NCBI RefSeq assembly: GCF_000013405.1 | Contig: NC_007759.1 | Coordinates: 1,923,001 to 1,987,000, forward strand | DNA from: Syntrophus aciditrophicus SB | GTDB lineage: Bacteria > Desulfobacterota > Syntrophia > Syntrophales > Syntrophaceae | DNA length: 64,000 nt | Reading direction: 5' to 3' | Shown: one piece after another, positions 56,737-64,000 of the stretch | How positions within the stretch are numbered: position 1 is the first letter of the stretch | How the letters are laid out: each line of letters starts with the position of its first letter | The notes under the pieces: model-generated | What the model saw: only the letters and a program-made list of their open reading frames with translations | What the model was told of the DNA's origin: nothing | The model's database searches: none | Made by a program: the position numbers and the translations under genes

Positions 56737-57657
56737 TTATTGCGCCTGCTTCCGAGTTTTATCCGACGCTTCGCCATCCTCTGCCGAAATTGAAACGTCC
56801 CCTTCTCCGACTCCCTGATCCATTTTTTCTTCGGAAGTTGGTCCTTCAATTTCTTCATTCTGCTGTTCTTCGGAATTCGGAGGCGACGGCAATATTTCCG
56901 ATGAATCGGATTCACCCGGAAGAATTTCTTCCGGCTCCTTCATGACCGCTTCATACTCAGGAATAATGACGCCTCGCCTGACCATGATCCGATAAATTCT
57001 TTCGGAGCGATTCCGAACAAATTTTGATGATCCCAGTGGATGATATCGTCTTGGATTCGGAAGGACGGCCGCCAGTTTCGCTGCTTCCCGTGCCGACAAG
57101 GCCGATGCCGCCTTTCCGAAATAATGGCGGGCCGCTGCCTCAATGCCGAAAATACCCTCACCCCATTCAGCAACATTGAGGTAAATTTCGATGATTCGCT
57201 TTTTCGACAGGGTTCTCTCAATCCGCCAGGTGAGAATTGCTTCTTTGATTTTTCGTATGGGATTTTTTGATGGAGAAAGATAAAGATTTTTGACGAGCTG
57301 CTGGCTTATGGTGCTTCCCCCGACTTTGAATTTCCTTTCCCTGATGTCTTCTTCAAAGGCCTGCTGCAGCGCCTCATAATCGAACCCTTCATGATGCCAG
57401 AACTTGTCGTCTTCAGAGATAATAACCGCCTTGATAACATAAGGGGAAATACGGGAGAGCCTGACCCAGTGCTGACGGAATCTGATATTTTTTCCACGCT
57501 CCTTCCGTTCATCCTCCCTGTATTTCATAAAAGCGGTCTTATCCGGGTTTTCCTTTTTTAATTTTTTCACATCAGGATAAAAAAAATACATCCCCATATT
57601 AAACAAAATACCGATGAACATAACAGCCAGAACGATCAAAATAACCTTTTTTATCAT
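56737..57657 (-). CDS. mtgA: Monofunctional peptidoglycan transglycosylase
   Basis: Polymerises lipid II into glycan strands. It has one N-terminal membrane helix (about 2-25), then the GT51 domain with catalytic Glu in SEDDKFWHHEGFD, GGSTISQQLVKNLYLSP, and RTLSKKRIIEIYLNVAEWG. About 60 residues of acidic Ser/Glu-rich sequence extend beyond the normal end. The chosen ATG at 57657 gives MIKKVILIVLAVMFIG; the open frame begins seven codons earlier. It is divergent from the LysM-NlpC hydrolase gene. Confidence 0.95.
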   Translation of the reverse strand: MIKKVILIVLAVMFIGILFNMGMYFFYPDVKKLKKENPDKTAFMKYREDERKERGKNIRFRQHWVRLSRISPYVIKAVIISEDDKFWHHEGFDYEALQQAFEEDIRERKFKVGGSTISQQLVKNLYLSPSKNPIRKIKEAILTWRIERTLSKKRIIEIYLNVAEWGEGIFGIEAAARHYFGKAASALSAREAAKLAAVLPNPRRYHPLGSSKFVRNRSERIYRIMVRRGVIIPEYEAVMKEPEEILPGESDSSEILPSPPNSEEQQNEEIEGPTSEEKMDQGVGEGDVSISAEDGEASDKTRKQAQ

Positions 57658-57813
57658 AGTTTTATCTATCCAACGCACCTCACTCGATTTTTCTGCATGA
57701 ACCGGTCTTATTGACGGTGCCGTCTTTTATCTCATTCCCTCGTATTTTGAAAGCATTAAAATGCCGGTATTATTGCTTTTTTAAAATGTAAAGACAAAAA
57801 TAAAAAAATAAGT

Positions 57814-57842
57814 TTGACTTATTGGAATAATTTTTATAAATA
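57814..57842 (+). promoter_or_regulatory. Putative promoter of the LysM-NlpC gene
   Basis: TTGACT (57814-57819) with TATAAA at a 15-base or TAAATA at a 17-base spacing, within a strongly AT-rich divergent intergenic region. Confidence 0.45.
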
Positions 57843-57936
57843 TTCGCCGATTTTGTGTACAGTTTGTCATCCAATGTCAGAATCTGTGCACCGTTAGACA
57901 ATGTGGCCACCCCCGATCAGACTAAGGAGGTACTTC

Positions 57937-59019
57937 ATGACAAAACGGCGGATTTTCTTTTGGATGGGATTGGCGCTCCTGTTCGTGTTTGGTCTTTTTT
58001 CTCAGGAAGGACTTGCAAAGGAAACCTACAAAGTAAAACGCGGCGATACACTCAGCGGAATCGCCGACCATCTCGGCGTCTCCGTCAAGGAATTGAAGCG
58101 GGCCAATGGTTTGAAAAAAACAGCTCTCAAGCCCAGTCAAATTCTCACCATTCCCCAGAAATCCAAAAAACAGACAGCAGAAAAACCCATAAAGACGTCC
58201 CGAAAGACTTCAGAGAAGGCTTCCGAGTCGAAATCTGAGTATTATACAGTCCGGAAAGGAGACACTCTGGGCGGCATTTCCAAAAAGACGGGAGTTTCCA
58301 TCGGTGAGCTTCAAGCACTGAATCGAGTCCAGGTCCGCGCTTTGAAGCCTGGCCAGAAGCTTACATTATCCAAACGGGAATCCGTCCCGACGGCAAGAAA
58401 AGAGAGCATACGCCATCAGGCGCCTCCGGCAGTGGAAACGTTTGAAGAGGAATTCTATCTGGAAGATGGCCAGGAAGAAGATGAAATTGTCGATGAGGAT
58501 TGGGCATCCGTCGAGAACGACAGGGCAGTCAGTTCCAACTTGCTTGGCAAATGGAACAGCCCTCATGAAAGGCAGATTTTTATCCGTGTCGCAAAAGGAT
58601 TCCTGGGGACTCCATACCGTTTTGGCGGCTCATCCGTCCGCGGCATTGATTGTTCGGCCTTTGTTGCAAAAGTTTATCAATTTTTTGATGTGAATTTGCC
58701 CCGGACGGCGCGGGAACAGTCCCGCATGGGCGTGCGGGTGGCAAAAAATGAACTTCAGGAAGGCGATCTGGTCTTTTTCAACACGAGGCGCGCCTTCGGC
58801 CATGTCGGGATTTACATCGGGAACAATGAATTCATTCATGCCTCTTCAGGACGCAGCTCTGGAAAGAACGTCAGAATAGACAGTCTTGACAAGCCATATT
58901 ATAATAAACGATTTATCAAGGCTGTTCGTGTTAAGGGCATGAAGGAAAAGGTTGCGGAAGAACGTGATGTTTCCTTATTAGAATCATCACTTCAGCTGTC
59001 AGCAAATGCGGTAAACTGA
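57937..59019 (+). CDS. Secreted LysM-LysM-NlpC/P60 peptidoglycan endopeptidase
   Basis: An exported murein hydrolase of 360 residues. The signal peptide covers about 1-27 (cut near GLAKE). Two LysM domains bind glycan: YKVKRGDTLSGIADHLGVSV and YYTVRKGDTLGGISKKTGVS. A C-terminal NlpC/P60 domain holds the catalytic Cys in RGIDCSAFVAKVYQFF and His in FGHVGIYIGNNEF. AAGGAGGT lies seven bases before the ATG at 57937; an earlier in-frame ATG at 57901 is less likely. It sits opposite mtgA, so the region pairs a glycan polymerase with a peptide hydrolase. Confidence 0.95.
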   Translation: MTKRRIFFWMGLALLFVFGLFSQEGLAKETYKVKRGDTLSGIADHLGVSVKELKRANGLKKTALKPSQILTIPQKSKKQTAEKPIKTSRKTSEKASESKSEYYTVRKGDTLGGISKKTGVSIGELQALNRVQVRALKPGQKLTLSKRESVPTARKESIRHQAPPAVETFEEEFYLEDGQEEDEIVDEDWASVENDRAVSSNLLGKWNSPHERQIFIRVAKGFLGTPYRFGGSSVRGIDCSAFVAKVYQFFDVNLPRTAREQSRMGVRVAKNELQEGDLVFFNTRRAFGHVGIYIGNNEFIHASSGRSSGKNVRIDSLDKPYYNKRFIKAVRVKGMKEKVAEERDVSLLESSLQLSANAVN

Positions 59020-59479
59020 ATTTTCCAAAAATGATCTGACATTTACGGCATCGAATCCCGGCCGGGATTCGATGCCGTTTTCTTTGGGAATTTTTCAACT
59101 CCCTTTTTCTTTCCTCATCCAGCTGTTTTATTCTTTGTGAATTCTATCTATCAAGAACAGTTGCTTTAACGCACTCTATCCGTTTCTCGTCTCGATGGCT
59201 CCGGAAACGAACAGATTCTGGTCAATCTCGTTACGTTCCTCTCCCATAATGTCCGGTTATTTCATTTACACATTTCTGTTGATTTATTTGTTTGCTTTTT
59301 ATAGTCAGTCCGTTTAATTTTTGATTTTCATCGCGTAATGCCAACTTTATTTCACCAGTTAAAATGAATAGGTGTGGGTATATACTGTCTGCCAATGGCT
59401 GCAGTTGAGAAATCCCATTTTGAAAGAATAAAAACCGATAAAAGGAAATTTGAAATCACCTCGAGGATAATGTCTTCTC
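59020..59479. other. Gene-free spacer before aconitase
   Basis: It contains the terminator of the upstream gene and then AT-rich sequence with no credible frame. TTGATT near 59280 with TATAGT about 15 bases later is a weak promoter candidate for acn. No operator or riboswitch is recognised. Confidence 0.4.
59045..59083 (+). terminator. Intrinsic terminator after the NlpC gene
   Basis: A perfect 17-base inverted repeat (59045-59061 and 59062-59078) with no spacer between the arms, followed by TTTTCTTT. One of the strongest hairpins in the window. Confidence 0.93.
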
Positions 59480-61411
59480 ATGAAAAAAACTCTGACTCAG
59501 AAAATTCTTGAATCCCATATGGTATCCGGAAGTTACGTTCCGGGAAATGAAATAGCCATCCGAATCGACCAGACTCTGACTCAGGACGCCACGGGAACAA
59601 TGGCCTATCTCCAGTTCGAATCCCTGCGTATATCCAGAGTTAAAACTGAACTATCCGTCAGTTATGTCGATCACAATACAGTGCAGATCGGATATGAAAA
59701 TGCCGATGATCATCGATACCTTCAAAGCGTCGCTGAAAAATTCGGCATTTACTTTTCCCGCCCGGGTAACGGCATCTGTCACCAGGTTCATCTGGAACGG
59801 TTCGGCAGGCCGGGAAAAACCCTGATCGGTTCAGACAGTCATACGCCCACTGGTGGCGCTCTGGGAATGATCGCCATCGGCGCCGGTGGCCTCGATGTCG
59901 CCCTGGCCATGGCAGGAGAACCTTTCTATCTGACCTGCCCGAAAGTGATTAAAATTTATCTTCTGGGACGTCTTCAGCCCTGGGTGTCCGCGAAGGACAT
60001 CATTCTGAAAGTGCTCGATCTCTTCGGCACCAAAGGAAATGTGGGGTATGTATTTGAGTATGACGGCCCCGGACTTGAAACTCTGACAGTTCCTGAACGG
60101 GCAACGATCGCGAATATGGGGGCGGAGTGCGGCGTGACGACCTCGGTTTTCCCCAGCGATGCCATGACCCGGCGTTTCCTGAAAGCGCAGCAGCGTGAAG
60201 GAGACTGGATTGAAATTCGGGCCGACAGGGATTCCGAATACGACCGGGTTGTGGAGATCGATCTCTCCGAGTTGATCCCGTTGACCGCGAAACCCAGCAG
60301 CCCGGGCAATATCTCCCCGATAAGGGAATGCGGCCCGGTCAAGATCCGGCAGGTCTGCCTGGGGAGCTGCACCAATTCGTCATACAAGGATCTGGCTACA
60401 GTCGCGCAAATCCTGAAAGGAAAAGTAACTCATCCCGACGTCAGTTTCATTATCGCTCCCGGCTCCAAGCAGGTTCTTGAAAATCTCGCCCGTGACGGCC
60501 ACCTTGCCGATCTGCTTTCCGCCGGTGCGAGACTCATGGAAAATGCCTGTGGATTCTGCATTGGGAACAGTCAGAGTCCCCCGACTGGATCGGCCTCCCT
60601 CAGAACATCCAATCGTAACTTTCCCGGACGGTCAGGCACGTTGGACGCAGAGGTCTATATCGCCAGTCCGGAAGCGGCTGCCGCATCCATCATCACCGGT
60701 AAGATGACGGACCCGCGGGATCTGGGGATTCCCTACCCCGAGGTTTCCATGCCGGAAACCTTTTACGTCGATGACCGAATGATCCTCAAACCAAAGGATG
60801 CCGAGGCAGCCTCAGCGGTCATCATCTATCGCGGGCCGAATATCGGCCCGCCCCCGACCAACGATCCTCTCCCCATTCAACTGGATGGCGTAGTGACTCT
60901 GAAGGTCAGAGACAATATAACGACCGACCACATCATTCCCGCAGGTAAACGGATGAAGTACCGCTCCAACATCCCGAAATATGCGGAGTATCTCTTTGAA
61001 ATAGTGGACAATACATTTTATGAACGGGCGATGAAGATCAAGGAAAGCGGTCGCCACAATGTGATTGTGGCAGGACTCTCCTACGGCCAGGGTTCTTCAA
61101 GGGAACATGCCGCACTATGCCCTATGTATGTGGGTGTGAAAGCCGTCCTTGCCAGATCCTTTGAACGGATTCATGCCGCGAACCTGGTCAATTTCGGCAT
61201 CCTCCCTCTTACTTTTCTCAACGAAGAAGACTATGACCGATTCGTACAGGGAGATGAAATTCACGTACCGGATATCCGGAACAGCCTCAGTGGCCCCGGT
61301 GTGCTGCAGATTCATAATGTGAACAGGAACATCGTCATTGAAGTGTCCTTCCAACTCACCGAACGGCAGAAGCAGATCCTGCTGGCAGGCGGGGCCTTGA
61401 ACAGACGCTGA
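59480..61411 (+). CDS. acn: Aconitate hydratase
   Basis: Interconverts citrate and isocitrate with a 4Fe-4S cluster. The 643 residues match the shorter aconitase class seen in Aquifex and deltaproteobacteria rather than the 890-residue AcnA. SDSHTPTGGALGMIAIGAGG, the cluster cysteines in LGSCTNSSYKD and CGFCIGN, and the swivel-domain YGQGSSREHAAL are all present. It is followed by isocitrate dehydrogenase on the same strand, making a two-step citrate-to-oxoglutarate unit. Confidence 0.95.
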   Translation: MKKTLTQKILESHMVSGSYVPGNEIAIRIDQTLTQDATGTMAYLQFESLRISRVKTELSVSYVDHNTVQIGYENADDHRYLQSVAEKFGIYFSRPGNGICHQVHLERFGRPGKTLIGSDSHTPTGGALGMIAIGAGGLDVALAMAGEPFYLTCPKVIKIYLLGRLQPWVSAKDIILKVLDLFGTKGNVGYVFEYDGPGLETLTVPERATIANMGAECGVTTSVFPSDAMTRRFLKAQQREGDWIEIRADRDSEYDRVVEIDLSELIPLTAKPSSPGNISPIRECGPVKIRQVCLGSCTNSSYKDLATVAQILKGKVTHPDVSFIIAPGSKQVLENLARDGHLADLLSAGARLMENACGFCIGNSQSPPTGSASLRTSNRNFPGRSGTLDAEVYIASPEAAAASIITGKMTDPRDLGIPYPEVSMPETFYVDDRMILKPKDAEAASAVIIYRGPNIGPPPTNDPLPIQLDGVVTLKVRDNITTDHIIPAGKRMKYRSNIPKYAEYLFEIVDNTFYERAMKIKESGRHNVIVAGLSYGQGSSREHAALCPMYVGVKAVLARSFERIHAANLVNFGILPLTFLNEEDYDRFVQGDEIHVPDIRNSLSGPGVLQIHNVNRNIVIEVSFQLTERQKQILLAGGALNRR

Positions 61412-61515
61412 TTCAAACATGATCTTTTGTACCCCATGATTTTATAAACACCGGTTCCGGCAGTCTGACATTGGAGGCCGCACTGAGAGGTGAAAACAAC
61501 AGGAGGGTTATATCC

Positions 61516-62733
61516 ATGAAATCAAAAATTCGAGTCCATACACCCATTGTTGAAATGGACGGCGACGAAATGACCCGGGTGATGTGGCATATGGTCAAGG
61601 AAAAACTTCTTCTGCCTTATCTGGATATACCTGTGGCTTATTACGATCTTCATGTCAGTCACCGCGACAAAACCGACGACCAGGTTACCGTCGACGCCTC
61701 AAAAGCTATTATGAAATACGGCGTCGGGGTGAAATGCGCCACAATTACGCCCAATGAAGATCGCGTTCGCGAATATGGACTTAAAAAAGCATGGAAAAGC
61801 CCGAATGCAACGATTCGGGCCCTGCTGGACGGGACCGTTTTCCGAAAGCCCATCCCGGTCAGGAATATCCGACCGGCGGTATCTTCCTGGAAGAAGCCCA
61901 TCATCATTGGACGACATGCCTATGGAGATGTCTATAATAATATCGAAATACGGGTGGATGGACCTGGAATGGCCGAGCTGGTTTTTACTCCCCTCATGGG
62001 AGAGCCCATCAGACAAACCATCCATTTTTTTAAAAATCCCGGCATTCTTCAGGGAATTCACAATACGGACGAATCCATTGTCAGCTTCGCCCGTTCCTGC
62101 TTTGCCTTCGCGCTGGACCAGAAAATCGATCTCTGGTTCAGCACCAAAGACACGATCTCCAAAATCTATGATGGTCGATTTCGGGAGGTCTTCGCTCAGG
62201 AATATGAAACATCCTGGAGGGAAGCTTTTCAAAACGCCGGCATTGAGTATTTTTTCACTTTGATTGACGACGCCGTCGCACGGATCATGAAATCGGAGGG
62301 TGGCATCCTCTGGGCGCTTAAGAATTATGACGGAGACGTCATGTCGGACATGATCGCATCGGCGAACGGCAGTCTGGCCATGATGACTTCCGTCCTTGTT
62401 TCGCCATCCGGTTATTTCGAATATGAAGCGGCCCACGGCACAGTGCAGAAACATTATTACAAGCATCTCAAGGGTGAGGAAACGTCCTCCAACTCCACGG
62501 CGCTGATTTTTGCCTGGTCCGGAGGTCTTCGAAAACGCGGGGAACTCGATGCAACCCCCGACGTCGTTTTCTTTGCCGATCAACTGGAGGCGGCCACACT
62601 GGAAACCATTGAATCAGGAATCATGACGGGAGATCTCCTTCTTGTCGCCGACCCCAACCCGGACAATCGCAAGGTTAATACGGAAAGCTTTATCGAGGCG
62701 ATTGCCCTCAATCTGGACAGAAAACTGATTTAG
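61516..62733 (+). CDS. icd: NADP-dependent isocitrate dehydrogenase, eukaryote-like type
   Basis: Oxidatively decarboxylates isocitrate to 2-oxoglutarate. The 405 residues begin [21 protein letters not shown] and contain [48 protein letters not shown] and GSLAMMTSV, the pattern of the homodimeric type also found in mitochondria, not of E. coli Icd. [15 protein letters not shown] lies in the cofactor region, consistent with NADP. AGGAGGG lies before the ATG at 61516. It follows acn by about 100 bases. Confidence 0.93.
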   Translation: MKSKIRVHTPIVEMDGDEMTRVMWHMVKEKLLLPYLDIPVAYYDLHVSHRDKTDDQVTVDASKAIMKYGVGVKCATITPNEDRVREYGLKKAWKSPNATIRALLDGTVFRKPIPVRNIRPAVSSWKKPIIIGRHAYGDVYNNIEIRVDGPGMAELVFTPLMGEPIRQTIHFFKNPGILQGIHNTDESIVSFARSCFAFALDQKIDLWFSTKDTISKIYDGRFREVFAQEYETSWREAFQNAGIEYFFTLIDDAVARIMKSEGGILWALKNYDGDVMSDMIASANGSLAMMTSVLVSPSGYFEYEAAHGTVQKHYYKHLKGEETSSNSTALIFAWSGGLRKRGELDATPDVVFFADQLEAATLETIESGIMTGDLLLVADPNPDNRKVNTESFIEAIALNLDRKLI

Positions 62734-62835
62734 CTTTCCGTTTCTGACAATCCTGCGGAAAAATTCAGGAAAGCAAAGGCAAATCGGCCCTTATGCCGTC
62801 GAGCGCCTTTTCACAATTTTTAAAGAAATTTGCAT

Positions 62836-63876
62836 ATGAATCGAATCAATATCAGAGATATGTCACTTGAAGAGATCGAGTCCTTTATTTCCAGTTTGGG
62901 AAAGGAGAAATATCGGGCTCGACAGATCATGAAATGGCTTTACTCCCAGGGAGCAAAATCGTTCGACGAAATGACCACCCTGTCCAGGGCCGTCCGCGAC
63001 CAGTTGAATGAAATGGCCTGCATCACACTGCCGGAAATCGCCAGGGTTCAGCAATCATCCGACGGAACCAGGAAGATCCTCTTTCGACTGCAAGACAACA
63101 GCTTCATCGAAAGCGTCCTGATCCCCGGAAAACATAACTGGACCGCCTGCATCTCCACACAGGTCGGCTGCCATATGGGCTGCCGTTTCTGTTTCACCGC
63201 TCGACAGGGATTCCGGCGGAACCTTAAACCGTCGGAAATTACGGGCCAGTTGACGATGCTCCAGTTTTACCTTCCAGAAGGACCCGAGATCAAGAATATC
63301 GTCATGATGGGCATGGGGGAACCACTGGCAAATTACAGAAACACCCTCAAGGCCATCCGCATCATCACCTCGGATTACGGACTTGGCTTCTCCACCCGGA
63401 AAATTACCCTGTCCACCTCCGGCATCACTCCGATGATTGAACAACTGGGCCGTGATCTCTGTATTAATCTGGCCATATCCCTGAACGCCCCGACCGATTC
63501 CATACGGAGTGAACTCATGCCTGTCAACAGGAAATATCCGCTTGACCGGCTTCTTCAAGCCTGCCGGAATTATCCCATGCCAGGCCGCCGGATGCTGACC
63601 TTTGAATACATTCTCATCGATGGCGTAAATTCCTCACCAGCCCATGCAGAAATGCTCTGCCGGCTTTTGAAAGGCATCCGCTGCAAGCTGAATCTCATCC
63701 GCTTCAATGAGTTCCCTGATTGCCCCTTTAAAACGCCTTCCGAGGAAACAGTCCTCGCCTTTCAGCAGATTCTTGTCAAGCATCATTATACCGCCATCAT
63801 CCGCGCAAGTCGGGGGCGAGACATTCTTGCCGCTTGCGGCCAATTGAGCGGCAAAGCCCTTGAGGAGAAACTCTAA
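62836..63876 (+). CDS. rlmN: 23S rRNA (A2503-C2)/tRNA (A37-C2) methyltransferase RlmN
   Basis: A radical SAM methyltransferase. The C-x3-C-x2-C cluster motif is in VGCHMGCRFCFTARQGF. The conserved MGMGEPLANY, the STSGITPMIEQLG segment and the C-terminal FKTPSEETVLAFQQIL with RASRGRDILAACGQL, which carries the second catalytic cysteine, are all present. From ATG 62836 it has 346 residues; a TTG two codons earlier is in frame. The ribosome-binding site is weak. Its last gene neighbour is beyond the window end. Confidence 0.97.
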   Translation: MNRINIRDMSLEEIESFISSLGKEKYRARQIMKWLYSQGAKSFDEMTTLSRAVRDQLNEMACITLPEIARVQQSSDGTRKILFRLQDNSFIESVLIPGKHNWTACISTQVGCHMGCRFCFTARQGFRRNLKPSEITGQLTMLQFYLPEGPEIKNIVMMGMGEPLANYRNTLKAIRIITSDYGLGFSTRKITLSTSGITPMIEQLGRDLCINLAISLNAPTDSIRSELMPVNRKYPLDRLLQACRNYPMPGRRMLTFEYILIDGVNSSPAHAEMLCRLLKGIRCKLNLIRFNEFPDCPFKTPSEETVLAFQQILVKHHYTAIIRASRGRDILAACGQLSGKALEEKL

Positions 63877-64000
63877 AAAAGGTCCACGCAAAAATGCCCT
63901 TTTCAAACCCTACAATACAATTACAGAGGATTGAATTTATTCCCCGCGGCCTTCCCGGGTATTTCATTCTTCTGGCAAATTATCCGGAAAGGGAGGTTCT

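Overview
The window looks like chromosome of a strictly anaerobic deltaproteobacterium of the Syntrophus type. This is inferred from gene content: anaerobic class III ribonucleotide reductase, two membrane pyrophosphatases of different subclasses, TrpB2, a UGA-encoded (selenocysteine) thioredoxin-like protein, methylmalonyl-CoA epimerase, an NADP-type isocitrate dehydrogenase next to a 643-residue aconitase, and a GAF-fused PilB/GspE ATPase. I did not run a database search, so the genus is a guess. Most of the window is ordinary housekeeping chromosome. I see no prophage, CRISPR array or plasmid gene. One insertion sequence is present, and it has broken a regulator.

Layout. 0-2.6 kb: tip of a response regulator, its sensor kinase, then a gene-free stretch with a palindrome, a good sigma-54 promoter and a strongly folding downstream RNA. 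2.6-10 kb: MTA/SAH-type deaminase, rarA, trpB2 behind a leader that looks like a Trp attenuator (25-residue peptide with Trp-Gln-Trp, then a terminator), gpsA-like dehydrogenase, universal stress protein. 10-16.5 kb (minus strand): nrdD, SIS protein, grpE, dnaK, surE. 16.6-22 kb: ettA, a thioesterase, cydAB, mscL. 22.5-23.7 kb: the selenoprotein and methylmalonyl-CoA epimerase. 23.8-25.6 kb: three small envelope proteins. 26.7-30.4 kb: rpsF-rpsR-yybS-rplI-dnaB. 30.4-35.1 kb: rpoH divergent from clpB-htpX. 35.1-43.7 kb: DUF1844, ispE, tRNA-Gln, prs, rplY, pth and two hppA genes. 44-50.6 kb: a small orphan gene with a perfect promoter, the IS-split sigma-54 activator, fusA and a GerMN protein. 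50.9-64 kb: GAF-PilB ATPase, mutS, tRNA-Asn, mtgA, LysM-NlpC hydrolase, acn, icd, rlmN.

How the parts fit. Heat-shock and proteostasis genes (grpE, dnaK, rpoH, clpB, htpX) fall within 24 kb, with no hrcA and no CIRCE element visible, so control by the encoded sigma-32 is likely. The two pyrophosphatases would conserve energy from PPi as an ion gradient, which suits a low-energy anaerobe. Cytochrome bd probably serves oxygen protection. The points that most deserve follow-up are the selenoprotein with its SECIS hairpin, the trpB2 attenuator, the sigma-54 structured RNA, and an NrdD in which the glycyl-radical glycine is replaced by arginine.
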